A stretch of DNA of 64,000 nt from Adiantum capillus-veneris (GCA_014529385.2 CM043971.1:32195209-32259208), one strand, 5' to 3'. Shown: positions 23,179 to 38,302, counted from the stretch's first letter. Made by a program: numbers and translations. The notes: generated by a model not told the origin, from the sequence alone.

Positions 23179-26100
23179 TTATAGGTCTTTGCTTGTATCT
23201 TCTTCACTCTCATATGAATTACCATAGATGGTCGTACTAGGCCTTGAGTGTTCAGTTTCTATACTTGGTTCACTCGATGTTTCCTCAGGTTCTGAATCCA
23301 TTTCTTTCTGAGATTCCGTTTCCGATGTGTATTGGCTTGAAGCCTTTGAGGAATCATCGCTTTCACTCTCAGGTAGGTGTGCCTCTTTCTTATCATCGGA
23401 TGTTACATGCGCTACACCTAACATGTTTACTGGTGCAATGTGTGGTATCTCTTCCCCATCTGGTGTTACCCAGGTTGTTCCTCTAGCTCCCCATGTATCT
23501 ATAGTTGCCGCTAGGTGTACCCAATCGACATTTTCTGACTCAGTCATTCCGGGTAGGATATCCATATAAGGAGAGTTCTCCCCAATATCCGTGTCTTCGT
23601 TACACGTGTAACAATACTGTAATGGAGCTGAGTGAATTGTTGTGTCTGATCGATTATCAATGATGAATTTATTTCCTAGAGGATGCGTTCGACCACTTAA
23701 AAGATCAACTCGAATGACAGAGTCTTGGAACCGTAAGTAGACGTGGTTTTTGGACCAGTCATGCACCATTTTTGCTTCCCTCATGAATGGACGCCCTAAG
23801 ATCATCTCAAATGACATAGGATGCTTGGAAAAATCCATAACAATGAAAGTTTGCCTTACCTTGTGTCCCAAGACCTTGATTCTGAGATCCTTTAGCATTC
23901 CAATAGGCGTAACAATAGATCCATTAGCCATTTTTACCACTACGCTTGTGGCTTCGAGGTGAGGTCGCCCCATAGACTCCCAACAACTCTTTGTCACCAT
24001 GCTGACTCCCGCACCACCGTCAAGGACCCCCTTTACAGTTAATCCTTTAGTAGTGATTGGTAGAGTAGCATTAGATTCATCACCTTCAAAGTATTGCCCC
24101 AACTTGTTAACGGGTACTTCAATTACAGATTCATGTCCTGCTAGGTCAGATGGTGGTGCTAAATGTTCCTCATCATTCATTACTGAGTCAGGTTTGTTCA
24201 TATGTGCAAACTGTGGTAATCCGGCCTGTAATTCTCCATTGAGGAAGGCTCGAAGAGCTGAGACTATCTCGGGGTCTTTATATAGTTTGGACATGATGGT
24301 GGTTCTAACTTCTGAAGACATGAAATCCATCAATTTGGCAACATTTAATGGCATCTTGTGGGACGTAGGACCCTGACAAGAGAATGGTGAAGATGGAATC
24401 TCCACTTCCTCAAGGGGGTCGGGCATTCCCTCACCAAACATTCTCTCTAGTAGGAAAGGTGTGTGTCCACTTTCAGATGTCCTACCCTCACTCTCTTCCC
24501 GAATGATACTGGGTATAGCTAACGGCCTGTAGTTCTTGTGAGGTTGAACTTGTGTGGGAAACACTGTGTCCGACATCTGGATATGTTTGGATTCAGGTTC
24601 TAATGTTCGTTGAGTTTCTTCCACCAAACCCCTCAGTTGTTGGACTCGTTCAATTTCCACTGTTGGGTTTGGATAGGTTCCAATCTTTCTTTTGCAATCC
24701 TCATTTTTTGTCTCTCGTGGCTTATCTTGGGGGTTCGCAACTGGGTAGTTTAACTTTGAATACTCTTTTGGTGTTCGTCGTAATTCCCTCTCGTGATCCT
24801 CCTCACTGGCTTTTTCCTTTGTAGTAACAGTTTTGGTCTCCGTGGTCTCTATCGAATCTGAGTCATCCTCAGGGTCATTCATATACACGGGATCCTCTCC
24901 TGTCCCTATGTTAGTCTTTGAACTAGGTTTTGAGCTAGAAGCATTAAGGGATTTCTTTCTTCGTGTTTTCTTCTTTCTCGCTCGGCCAATGGATGCAGCA
25001 TCTCTCTCTTCAAGGGTGTAATTTTGCTTTTGGAGCATCGACCGTGTGAGTGCATTCATTGGTGCTATGTTTATAGTTGGTGGTGTCCCATCAACAATCT
25101 CTATTATGTTCAATGGTGTGATTTTCGGTGCGTTTGGATTGTTAGGACACTGTGCGATCAAATGATCTATGCCACAACGATTACAAGTGAGTATTGGCAT
25201 TGTCAATGCATTCCCTTGACTTGTTTGCATTAGTGCAGCATTCTTTTGCATTCTAATGGGGCACTCAGCTGCTCGATGTGGTCCACCACATTCGTAGCAC
25301 TGAAGAGGTGGTCTCCTGGCAAAACTATTAATGTTTTTGCCTCTTGCTGCTAGCGCAGTAGCTTGATATACCGGTTTGATTTGTCCCCAATGGTCTTCCA
25401 TATAGTACATGGGACACTCCTCAAGCATGTCGACTCCATAGGTGATACTAGAGTCTATGTCCTCTTCGCAATCTACATAAGTACTAGATGACTCGCAACC
25501 TATTTGGTTCATAGGTGTAACTCTTGGATGAGGGGGTTGCGGTCCTAGCACTGGAGGTGGCAACGGCGTGGTTTGGACCACATTTTGGGTTCTAGGGACC
25601 ATGTGCTGTAATGGCAACTGTTGCTCCATGGGTGGGGTAGGCATCAATGCAAGAACTCGAGGTGAGTCTGCCCAAGCTATAGGCGGTCTATTTTCCATGA
25701 TGCGTTTAAGCATTAGGCAATCCTTCGCTTGATGGCCATACCTACCACACGCGTTACAAGTCCCGTTAAACTTTACTCTGAAAGTAGGGCATTCACTCGT
25801 AGTATGTGGGCCCAAGCAAATTGAGCACCATTGTTGCTCCCTTCTTGGATACATATGAGTGTTTTGTGGAGCACGATTACCCCTAAGGCTTTCTTGGATG
25901 GCCTTTGTGAGATCTACCAAAGTCATCTCAGATATCGTTTGCTCTTTCACGATTGGCTTTATCTTCATTGGCTCATGCCATGATGCTTGCGAGCTACTAG
26001 ACTTCGGCTCGGCAGACACTCTTTCTCCTGCAATCATTAAATTATCCTCCAATTGGATTGCATTCATGGTGACTGCTTCCCAAGTAGTGATACCTCTAAT

Positions 26101-26448
26101 GACTAGCCCATTATAGATACTTTCATGTCTTAGTCCCCTAATGAATCTATCGAGCAATTGGTTGTTGTTGAATCGCTCGTTTGGATTGCATCGAGAATTC
26201 AAATTCTTTTGGCGACTAATGAAGTCTCTCACGGATTCACCTTCTTCTCGTTGGGCTTTCTGGAGCTGAGAGGCTACACCCCAAAGTACTCCCTCTCGTA
26301 TGTATTCTTTTAAGAACAGTCTCCTAAGAGTAGAGTAGATCGTTTTCTCTTCTACTCTTAAGGTTCTATACCAATCTCCAGCCTTTCCGCTTAGGGTCAA
26401 ACTCAAAGCCTTACACTTATGTAGCTCATTGTGCTCTTCCAAGGAATC
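23179..26448 (-). pseudogene. Gypsy gag (C-terminal part) and aspartic protease, ~1,087-residue open frame
   Basis: A long open frame without its natural N-terminus. It starts with a retrotransposon gag domain (KAGDWYRTL, ESVRDFISRQKNLNSRCNP, LLDRFIRGLRHE). Four Cys/His knuckles follow: CSICLGPHTTSEC, CNACGRYGHQAKDC, CYECGGPHRAAEC and CNRCGIDHLIAQC. A long charged linker leads to a retropepsin-like segment with active-site motif VLDGGAGVSMV, the DGG variant seen in some plant gypsy proteases. It ends at TAG 23179, after an acidic Ser/Glu-rich tail. An in-frame TGA at 26449 cuts it off from the rest of gag. The long open frame between those stops argues that decay is recent. Confidence 0.9.
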
Positions 26449-28132
26449 TCACACATGTTCAAAGACTTCTATATGCTTTCTAGCATCTCCGTCTCCATTG
26501 AATTTCTGTGTGAGCTTAGCTACTTGAACTGCCTTGCTCCTAGGCTCTCTATCAGGTGCACTACGCATGTTTTCCGCAATAGAGCGACCGATAGTTTGAG
26601 CAAATGCTGCCAAATCTCCTATTTGAGCAGGTATAATGGGTGTATGCCACATGTGAGATGGGATTTGGCCTTGGCCTTGGCATACGTGCGGCTCTTGGGT
26701 CCCATATTTCGTATGGTGGTGTACCAGACGATGGTCCAAAGTTTACAGGCGTGGCCCTAGGCATAGGGGGTGCCTGATATGGCATGTTATTATTAAATGG
26801 CATGGCTCCACTTGTATAAGAGCTTGGATAATTCCATTGTGGATTGTAAGCTCTTGGAATAATCGGAGGTGTAGGAGCTACATGAGGCTGAGGTACGACA
26901 GGTGCACATGATTGATACATACATGTAGGTATAGTTGGGGGCACTGTGCTACTAGGCATCGGCGCAATGTTAACAAATGAACTCCATGGTGTACTTCTTG
27001 TCATGCTCACCATTGGGATATGCATGGTAGCCGTAGTGTCATTAAGAGAAAGATGAGCTAGATCTGGGAAGGTAAAGCTGCCACTTGTGGGCTCAGATTG
27101 TACTGAGGCTCCTGGCGAAACAACATATGGAGGATCAATGGGGCTCACTGAGGGAGTCTCCATTTGTGACAGGGTTGGTTGGTTGGCCTTTCCTATATCC
27201 AAGAATCTCATTAGGCCTGTTGAAGGCATGTTGATCCCTGTGTTCTGTCTTTCTAACTCGACAATCCTATGGAGGACATCATAGACTTTCTGTTGTTGCT
27301 CATCTATGCTAGTAGCACCCGATGTGGATTGTAGAACATCTAACCAACCCACATGATAGGTGTGTCCTGTGTACCGATCAGTTAAAGCTTCTGCTTGTAG
27401 GTCATACTCCCAATTTTCTTTTAGGAATATCCCATCTAGGCCTGGCGTGCTGGAGGTTTCCCTTGAAGTGGAAGCATTATTGCTCCCCATAGCTTGCCCC
27501 TCCGTGACTGCTACCTTGGGAGCACTCGGTTGCTCGGCTGGCATGATTGTTGTCATAGGAGCCTTTGCTTTCAGGGCTCGACTTTGTTCTAGCCCTCGTA
27601 GGTTCTCAATTTCCCTCTCCCTTGTTGCTTGCATATAGCGTTCGATCTCTTGCACTTCGGCAAGACTCCTACCATCGGGTAGTAAAACCTCAGAGGGAGA
27701 TAGTCCTAAAGGATCAGGAGGTGCAGTGGATGGAACATTCACGTGCACACTCTCAAGAAGCATAGGGTCTATTTTAGGTAGGAATGACGAATTTACTTCC
27801 CCACTCCCTTCATTTATTTCATTAACCGCATGTTCGGAGCGAGTAGCTCTACTAAGGGTCTCTTTCAAGCGGCTAAACACACTGGAACCGGGCCGTGGGC
27901 CCATGGCATGCATGTCTTGACTTGAACTATCAGGGTTTGGTGTAGGATACCCCTCCATGACTTCGTAGTCAAAGGAAGAATCACTAGACGCGATATGAGG
28001 ATCTTGGGTCGTGCTACCTTGAGTCCCGGTCGAAGGTCCAGAACCTAGGGTGGAGGAATAATGGGTGCCCGCGTAAATGGAGGTAGTACCAATATGCTCG
28101 TGCTCTAACACTCGTCTAGAGCATAGGTTCAT
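26449..28132 (-). pseudogene. Gypsy gag N-terminal region, Pro/Ser-rich
   Basis: The first minus-strand ATG is at 28132. The product is rich in Pro, Ser and Thr, with no known domain until the gag core. Near 26640 a one-base shift separates this frame from the one containing PAQIGDLAAFAQTIGRSIAE. The second frame then meets TGA at 26449. Both lesions are single-base changes. Known gag proteins of this class have a long, poorly conserved N-terminus, which fits. Confidence 0.8.
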
Positions 28133-28189
28133 ATGACTTGGATCCCCTAGAAGTGTCAGTGAGGGCCCGTGAAGGCTGCTCACCTAGTA

Positions 28190-29016
28190 ATTTTGGGTGT
28201 TTTGCAACCCAAGTCTTTTCTTATTTATTTATTTTTTGATTTTTTGGTCCTTTTTTTCTGACCCAGCTATAGAATAGAACGTATGATAGCTCAAAACGAG
28301 CGTTTCGGTCAGAGGGACATGTCGTGCTTTACAGCCCTCCGTTTGGTCACTTTATGTCCTCGGAATCCCTAAAACCGTCAATTTCTAGTAGGGAACTAGG
28401 CCCAAATTAGAAAGTCTAAGGGTGCAAGTGGGAAGAGAAGGGAGGAGAGTGGAGGACTTGCCCCACATGCTCTCATTCCCTCTTGAGGGGGTAGGGTATA
28501 TATATAAGAGTGAGTCTAGTATATATCATAGGACTGAGGCCTGGGCCTTGGCCTGGGCCTGGGCTTGGGCTTGGGCTTGGGCTTGGGGAAATGATCCCGA
28601 TCCCGATCAAAATTTTAGTGTAGCCCCCCAGTCACTCACACCTTATCTACTTACTAACAGTGCTGCTAACCACTAACTGATTTGTTAACTGCTTACTGAC
28701 AGTGAGCTAACTGTTCACCTACTTCCTCTCTCACTACCTTACTGTGCAAAGACTGTGTGCAGGCAAACCTTGACATAAAACTGTGTACAGACTGTGTGCA
28801 AACAGAAATTGCTAACTGCCTTCCTACTTATTCATTCGCTGCAAACAAGCTAACGACTACTAATTGTGCAAACAGAAAACACAACATTATGCAGAAATCA
28901 CAGAACTTGCAGACAACACAGAAAAACAACTCATTCCTCTTCCTCTTCCTCTTCTTTCCTACTACAAACAACTCATAGGAGAAGCACAAAGTGCCTCTTG
29001 GGCTTAGTGCAGGGCG
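28190..29016 (-). other. Gypsy leader between primer site and gag
   Basis: Untranslated leader of the gypsy element. It contains a short GGGCTT/GGCCTG hexamer repeat (about 28540-28590) and AC-rich sequence with repeated ACTGTGTGCA-like words (28740-28800). No coding content was recognised. Confidence 0.5.
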
Positions 29017-29036
29017 ATTCCCCGGCAGCGGCACCA
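29017..29036 (-). other. Primer-binding site of the gypsy element
   Basis: Minus strand reads TGGTGCCGCTGCCGGGGAAT, close to the complement of a tRNA-Asp 3' end. The adjoining LTR end reads ...GCGCACA, giving the expected CA terminus followed by four T before the site. Confidence 0.75.
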
Positions 29037-29275
29037 AAAATGTGCGCTCCTTGCCGCACTGTCAAAGCAAGGGCCTTGCCTAACACTGTGTGCGAGCCAT
29101 AGACGGCTCCAAGCACACAACTAGCTTAACTAGTAAGCTCAAAAGATGGCAATGGTGTGTCACTCACCGCTCTATGCTCCTGCCGTGGAGGATTCCTCGC
29201 CGCGAAGAAGAAGGAGACGCTGCTACGTCGCGCTCAACCGCTTCACCGCCGTCGTGCCGCCGCAATGCTCGATCG

Positions 29276-29398
<123 letters not shown>

Positions 29399-29490
29399 AG
29401 GTGAAGAAGAAGAAGATGGAGATGGAGATGGAGCAAGAGCACTCTTCTATTGCACAAATGAGAGAATGAATGAAATTTAGGTTTAGTTGG

Positions 29491-29498
29491 CTTTTATA
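29491..29498 (-). promoter_or_regulatory. TATA box of the gypsy LTR
   Basis: Minus strand reads CATATAAAAG, about 450 bp upstream of the primer-binding site, a plausible place for an LTR promoter. Confidence 0.45.
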
Positions 29499-29520
29499 TG
29501 AGCTCACCCCATTCACACTT

Positions 29521-31284
29521 GGGCGCCCATGCTTAACCAACTAATCCCTTGAATGTCCCAGTTAGAGTGCGCCTCTCATCGGCGATCACTCTTACCCTTT
29601 TCCTATTGGTCCGACAAACCCGGTACCTGACTCTACCAAATACATAATACACGTCCGTCGTAGGTGATGGGGTGTCCGTGAGCCGTGAGGGTTAACAATT
29701 GCTCCAGTACCTAATCCACCTCACACTGGGTAACCCGGTCCCCCATTGCTTGGCTTCAAAAAACCTCACAAAACTCCAAAGGCTGCAATCCAATTATACG
29801 ACCACCTCAACTGATGTCCCACAATTTGCACATGTATAGGCGGTTGTCCATAAGGACCCACATTCATTTTACATCACTGCCTGCAGAATAAACATATTTC
29901 ATAGAAATGGGAGCATAAGAGTGCTTGCTCCTCCATGGGGGCACCAAAACGATGTAAGTGTGCAAACAAGAAGAAAAATGAAAGCCTCTATAGCCTTGCG
30001 CACACCACACCGCCGTCGGAAAGAAACACTGCTGTAAAAAACACCTATACTGAACACCTGTAAAGTCGGGCGTGAAAGAGAACTAACCCAAACCGTGATT
30101 AAAATTGTTGAAAACCATGACCATAACAACAAAGCTTGTGTCCTGCAGACCTGCGTAGAGTATCCATATGCCTGATTCTGATAACAGATGAGAGAGTTAT
30201 AAGCTTTCGAAGATGGGAGTCTCTCAAAGAACTCCAGAAAAACAAGTCTGTGTAAGAAAAGAGGGGTGTGCAAAAAATTTCCGCTATAATAATGGGGGCA
30301 TTTTTCACTTTATCGGAGTGGATTTATCTTCCTTATCTTAGCCAACATCTTTCGCTCTCATCTCCCCTTTTTATTGGTTCATTTTTACCATTTTTTGGGA
30401 AAGGGGGACTCTATGTCCGTCACTTTGACTTGGGGAGTGGGCAAGGTAGAGTGTCCAAAGGTCCAAAAAAAAGTCCAATCGCTTGGCCAGCTAGTGGGAA
30501 CCCAAAATAGGTTCCCCCAAACACCACGAGCCCCCATAGCCAAGGAGTGAGAGCTCCACTTTCCCTTTGATTCAACCTTATGGGGTATCCACCCCCCTTA
30601 TACCCCCCATTTTGAACTCACTCCACCCCCATGTGGGACTATTCCATTGCCACTTGGCACCATCCTCCCAACTCCCCACACATGCATACAAATTTTCTAT
30701 TTTTCTCTCTACACCTAGCAACCTTGGCGGAAGCATAGCGGATGACTCTGAGCACCAAATGCAACACTGCAAAGCACGGCTTGGAGCTTATTACTTCGGC
30801 TATTTCCAAAATTTCTCGACCACATCATTTCTAATTAAATCCATCAAGTCAACCCACTTGCCTTTCCTCATATGCATCCGCAACCACTTCCTAAGTAAGG
30901 GACCGCCCACTTCGAATGCATGTAGCGTATCAGTCCGATCCACAAGCTATCAAGCACCACTAAAAATGCTCATTGAAAACCATCTTTTGAAAGTTCAACC
31001 AACCTGAAACTCCAGCAAATAACTTAGTAGGACCAAGCCTTTGTACATGAATTTTAATAAGGGCACTCTTAAAACTCAAAGCACTATGTACACCTATGTT
31101 CTTGAGGCTAGTGGGCAAGCTTTTTAGAATGGATTAGTGACCTTATACTCATCCAAAAAATGCCTGACAACGGTGCACCACAATTGATACCCCTCTCTCT
31201 CCAAAGCACTCTAGCATTAGGTGCACTGTGTTGCTTTCCAATCCACCCTTCTCGCCATCAACCTGCACCCTCATGAGCATTGAT

Positions 31285-31286
<2 letters not shown>
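29521..31286. other. Outer LTR/flank, no gene recognised
   Basis: Low-coding DNA. 29700-29790 shares a segment (CCACCTCACACTGGGTAACC and following) with 38545-38625. The boundary between gypsy LTR and flanking DNA could not be found by eye. Confidence 0.4.
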
Positions 31287-33540
<2,254 letters not shown>

Positions 33541-33595
33541 ATATGGTGTCGCCAACTATGGAGCATTTCAACACACCATCGGCATAGTCTACCTC

Positions 33596-33940
33596 GTGGA
33601 CACTTCTAGTTGTGAGGGTGAGTACAGGGCAGCTACGGTTGAGTGTGTATGGCTCAGACGTCTTATGGCTGATTTGGGTGTTAGACAGGACAGTGCCAAC
33701 ACTATCTACAGTGACCGTCAGAGCGCATTGGCAGTTGTGAGGAACCCAGTTTTTCATGCTCACACAAAGCACATTGAGGTGCATTACCACTATGTCAAGG
33801 AGAGGCTCTCATCAGGAGAAATCAGCTTGGCTTATGTGCCGACACAGGACAACCTTGCAGATCTTTTCACAAAGGCATTGTTTCATGAGAAGTTCGAAGC
33901 TTTTTCCAAAGCTTTGGGCTTATTTCCCTTTGTGTATTGA
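33596..33940 (+). pseudogene. Copia RNase H C-terminal fragment
   Basis: Shows the usual copia order: CEGEYRAATVECVWLRRL (equivalent of the STEAEYxA segment), SDRQSALAVVRNPVFHAHTKHIEVHYHYV and VPTQDNLADLFTKAL. It ends at a stop at 33938-33940, 65 bp before the polypurine tract. The frame is open but lacks the rest of the polyprotein. Confidence 0.9.
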
Positions 33941-34016
33941 TCATGTCCTCAGGGCATGGCACTTCCCTTTACTCTATGTGCCAGCTCTCGTTCACCGCAT
34001 CACTCCAGGGGGGATT

Positions 34017-34244
34017 TGTTACCATATATATGTGGTAGTGATGTGTGTGAGCACATTTAGGACTATCGGGGCATTTTTTCCCTCTTTAGGAGGTTTTTTC
34101 CCTCGTGCATTGTATATACGCCCATCATTCTAGGGCTATCCATCTTTCCATTGCACACTAAGTAATACACTCTCTGTTGTGTGCCTTGAGATTTCTTCGT
34201 CTACTCCAAGTTGTGTGCGTTTTCCTGCAACCCTAATTTCAACA
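34017..34244 (+). repeat. Copia 3' LTR (228 bp)
   Basis: Begins TGTTACCATATATATG right after a purine tract and ends ...CTAATTTCAACA. The 4-bp terminal inversion TGTT/AACA and the position after RNase H support the limits. No matching 5' LTR was found in the window. Confidence 0.75.
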
Positions 34245-34255
34245 ATAGTAACCAA

Positions 34256-35790
34256 GCCGAAGAGAGAACTCAGAATGTCTATAAAGGCGTTTAAGCCCTT
34301 TCTGCACGCCTACTCACGTTTGTACGGTGTGGGGTTACGTCCCATCGAACACTGTTCAAAACATACAAAGAAAACGTTAAGTTAGAATTTAAAAGCACAA
34401 ATACCTATAGCTACCAAACCTATAGGGCAATACAAAAACACTTACAAAGTTGGCCTCAAATGACGCCCATCCACTGCTTCCCAAGTGGTGCGAGCTCCTT
34501 GCCTCTACTCGTGCTCTGGTTTCTCCTTTTGTTGCTTCCACCTATCAGGATTCTCACACACTGCTTTCATTGTATTCTTCCAATCTTCTTTGGCCAGCCA
34601 ATCTGGCCATGATTTTTTTGCACTTTAGAGCGCTCGTTCTTGTAGTACTCGCACATCCACACCTTCATCAAGTCTGCATTGAAGCGCTCATCCCGATTTG
34701 ACACGAAAAACTTGTCATGCAGCATATTGATGACTTTGTCTTTTAATTCATTTGACACTTCACTCCAGGTGTTTAGTATCTAGTGTCAAAACACCTAAGA
34801 GCAAAGGCCGTGCATGTGCGAGCACCTTCTTGCCGTTGTCATCCAAGATGATGTTGCTACCCCGCTGATGTTGATCGAGTACGCGAAGCCCTCTCGCTTG
34901 TGAGGCGTAAACTTGGGTGTCATTGCAGGCGCTTGTGTGGCATCTTGATGGGCCGGTATAGGTGACATTTGTCTACACTAGAGTCTACGCCCCGAAGTGA
35001 GGGGTGCTGAGTGGGATGAGTCCCGGACGAGTAGGGAGTGGTGTGTAGCTAGGAACGGCCAATAGCCTCACAAAACCTGGAGTAGAGGGAGACATTGTGG
35101 CTGGTGTGGGGGCGGGAAAATAAGGGGGAGGTAAGGAGCTTCGATGACTACGAGGTTGTGTGGAAGCATCAGTGGCACCTCCTCCACAACAACCACCACC
35201 ACCACTAGAGCGTCGATGCCTAGTGTCTAAATTGTCTAGTTGACACCAAACTCTTGGAGCATGCTGATCGCTCCGAAGCAGACGAAGACTTTGAAGGAGT
35301 GGAACGGGGTGACTGTGTATTGGAGTGATGGCGGTCCTCATACCACCTCCTCTACTCAAGATCCAAGGAAGCAAGAAACTGATCATCATCCATTCTACAT
35401 TAAATACACAAACATTAAATCTTAATGATAAATGGAGAAGAAAATATGAATAAGTTATAATTTGATTCACAATTTGAATTTCACAACTAGCATAGAGACA
35501 AGAATGGGCAAAAATCCACGTGAATACAATATATATGATAAAAGGGAGCAAATTGCTCAAATACATTGTTTATGGCTTTAAGAGGTCTCTTTCTAATCCT
35601 CGCATAACTCAACATAACTCCCTATGTCTATATAGAGCTCTCCCTTTAGGCAAATGTCCTCCGTTTCATTTTGTAGGTCCTTCGCATGCATCCCATAGAG
35701 AGGAGCAATGCTAGGATCATCTGGCACCAGGCTGCTTGGGTGAGGGTACCCAACGTGCATTAAGTCTAGGGCCACATGTGACCCATTCTT
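34256..35790 (-). pseudogene. Inverted, degraded fragment of a CACTA element related to the one at 40-48 kb
   Basis: On the minus strand this matches, in order, the end of the TNP2 gene and most of the second gene of the complete element. ELQNETEDICLKGELYIDIG (near 35650-35710) parallels the tail at ~45.7 kb. RRSSGGGGCCGGGATDAS (near 35200) parallels ~46.25 kb. FNADLMKVWMCEYYKNERSK (near 34640) parallels ~46.77 kb. Many stops and indels show it is old. It abuts the copia LTR, so the copia insertion or a later deletion probably removed its end. Confidence 0.8.
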
Positions 35791-36050
35791 TGTATCCCCT
35801 TGATTGCAAAAGATACTAGGTCAGTTTTGGGAGGAGAATTGTTGTGTCTTGGCAGACTTCAAAAAGACAGTTTGGCTACAAGAAGTTTATAGAGGATGGT
35901 GCTTGTATTCTTGAGATGATGTCGACCAAGCTCTTCCATATTGAAGAGTGCATGCAAAGTGAGAGGGAGAAAAAGAGCAGACATAGAGTGTTGGTGGAGC
36001 TCTTAGCAAGGATTTGGAATTTCCCCACTACTCCTTATTGTTCTATATGA

Positions 36051-38302
36051 TCAAAATAGTAGATATTTAGTATGATCATTGTGATGGGTGTCCAACGAGT
36101 TGGCATGAACCCTAACAATCTCCCTCTTGAAGGCCAATGTGGCCCAAGTGGTCTGTGTATGTACATCTATACAACCGTGACCTACACCCATCATCTCCAT
36201 GTAATGTGCAAACCGCTCGGAGGGTAGACTCTTCGTGAGAGCATCTATAGGGTTGTCATCCATAGGGTTCTTCACTAAAATAATCGCTCTCTGACTATCA
36301 CAATGTGACACTGGAGTTTAAGTATAATGCCAAGATCTCCCAATAGGTGAGCTAACTATACAGCTCCCTTGCTAGCATCAGAAAGTGCCACATACTCTGT
36401 CTCTCTGGTGGAAGATGACATATAATTTTGGAGACATGATCTGCATGACACTCTCCTCTAGCAAATAGAAAAACATATCTAGATATGGATCTTTGACCAT
36501 CCACACAACCTACATTATCCATATTCATGTGATCCACAATGGATGCATCACCGTTCCCAAAGCATAAGAACTTGTCTGACGTACCTTTCAAATATCTCAA
36601 AACGTGTTTTATTGCTTCCTAGTGCTTTTTGCAAGGATTTTCCCTAAATCTGCTAAAACCACTCCCATCGCAAAAGAAATGTCTGATCTTGTGGCTACCA
36701 TGGCGTACATAAGATTGCCAACTGATGAAGAATATGGAACCCTGGCCGTTTCTTCTTTCTTAGCATCACACTTGGGAGCATCATTCTTGCTAAGTTTTCT
36801 ATATGCCTACATTGGGGTACTCAATGTAGCCTCCCCCTTGTATATTAAAACACTGCAAGACCTTGTGGATATACGTTTCCTCTGATAGCTCCAATATTTC
36901 ATGTGATATGCATACTAAGAAATTTATTTGCATCTCCCAAATCCTTCATAGAAAATTGCATGCTAAGTGACTTCTTCAAGATGGAAATCTCATCTTTAGA
37001 CTTCCTAGCAATGAGCATATGATCAACATAAAGTATTAGGATGATAAGTGAACCATCATTCAACTTCCATGTATACAAGCAATGATCTTCCTAACTTCTT
37101 ACATAACCTCAGGACTACATGTACTTGTCAACGTTCATGCACCATTTCCTTGAGCCTTGCTTTAGTCCATACAATGCCTTACACAATCTACACACCAATT
37201 CTTCCCTCATAGGCTTCTTAGGTTTGACTTCAAAACCCTATGGCTGTTCATCTCGACAAGTTTCATGTTCTCAGTGGCTACCAATCTAAGCATAAGATGC
37301 AATGTAGTCATCTAGACTACATGAGAGAAAATCTCATCAAAGTCCATGCCTTCTTTTGCTTGAAACCCTAAGCAACCAATCTAACCTTATGCTTAGAATC
37401 GGGATCTTCTACCATGTACTTCTTTTTGTACACCCATTTGTAACGCAAGGCTTGTTTGCCCTTTGGAAACTTTTTCATTAGCCATAATAAAATTATACTT
37501 TGATTGTGTTGCCTGCTCCCACCTCATGCTATCTTCCATCTCAATAGCCTCCTGGTAGCAGGTAGGTTCTTTGTAGCTAGTCAGTGACCAATAGATAGTC
37601 TAATCCTGGGTGAAACCCCTCAGGAAACGACATACACATGTAGATCTCTTCACAACATGATTGCTGGATTTTTCTCTCTCAAGAGCATCACTAGATCTCT
37701 GTGGAGCATTACTAGTGGTAGATACATTGCTAATAGACAGAGCTATTTGTGTGACTGGAATTGAGGCTACATCCTCGAGGTGATAGCCTCTTTCATAGAT
37801 TGTCTATACATCTTTGATTCATTAAAAATCACTTGTGAGCTATGATTAGCTCTTTGGGATTTTGGGTGCTAGAGATGATAACCCATCTCTCCATTTGCAA
37901 TGTGTGTGCGGCATAGGCCCACATAGATCACTATGTACCAAGTTTAGAGGATTCCCTAACACTCTGTTCAATGTCACTGGTAACCCTAGTCTATTTTCCA
38001 TAAATACAATGCTCACACAAAATAAAATTAGAATAGTTTTTGTGAAGTTTGTGCCATCAAGCTTCTCTCCATTTGCAATGTGTATGCGGCATAGGCCCAC
38101 ATAGATCACTATATGCCAAGTTTAGAGGATTCCCTAACTCTTTGTTCAATGTCACTGGTAACCCTAGTCTATTTTCCATAAATACAATGCTCACACAAAA
38201 TAAAATTAGAATAGTTGTTGTGAAGTTTGTGCCATCAAGCTTCTTAATATAATAATCTTCTTTATCAAAAGGTTTATCCATAACTAATAAGATCAAATGC
38301 AA
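36051..38302 (-). pseudogene. Degenerate Ty1/copia pol (integrase end, reverse transcriptase, RNase H)
   Basis: On the minus strand, fragments appear in pol order. First is a GAG-pre-integrase piece (VHSDLCGPMPHTHCKW, 37846-38302, duplicated). Then come broken reverse-transcriptase segments (KWVYKKKYMVEDPDSKHKVR near 37420; LILYVDHMLIA near 37010-37050). Last is RNase H (RYLKGTSDKFLCFGNGDAS, 36352-36600; CDSQRAIILVKNPM...ALTKSLPSERFAHYMEMMGVG, 36051-36311). The catalytic YVDD is YVDH, and RNase H lacks the segment between KNPM and DNP. The integrase core is absent. Confidence 0.85.
37891..38250. repeat. 178-bp tandem duplication inside the copia relic
   Basis: CCATTTGCAATGTGTGTGCG at 37891 returns as CCATTTGCAATGTGTATGCG at 38069, and the following ~175 bp match closely. 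The copies differ at a few positions, so the duplication happened after insertion and is not brand new. Confidence 0.9.

Larger units (their letters stand above)
33545..34244 (+). mobile_element. 5'-truncated Ty1/copia element: RNase H tail plus 3' LTR
   Basis: Only the end of the polyprotein remains, followed by a polypurine tract (CCAGGGGGGATT, about 34005-34016) and an LTR at 34017-34244. The LTR is 228 bp and bounded by TGTT...AACA. Nothing upstream of RNase H is present, so the copy cannot move. Confidence 0.8.

Noticed and set aside
23244-28000. Plus-strand frames of 60-125 residues opposite gag
   Set aside because: Shadows of the long minus-strand gag-protease frames, with no domain.
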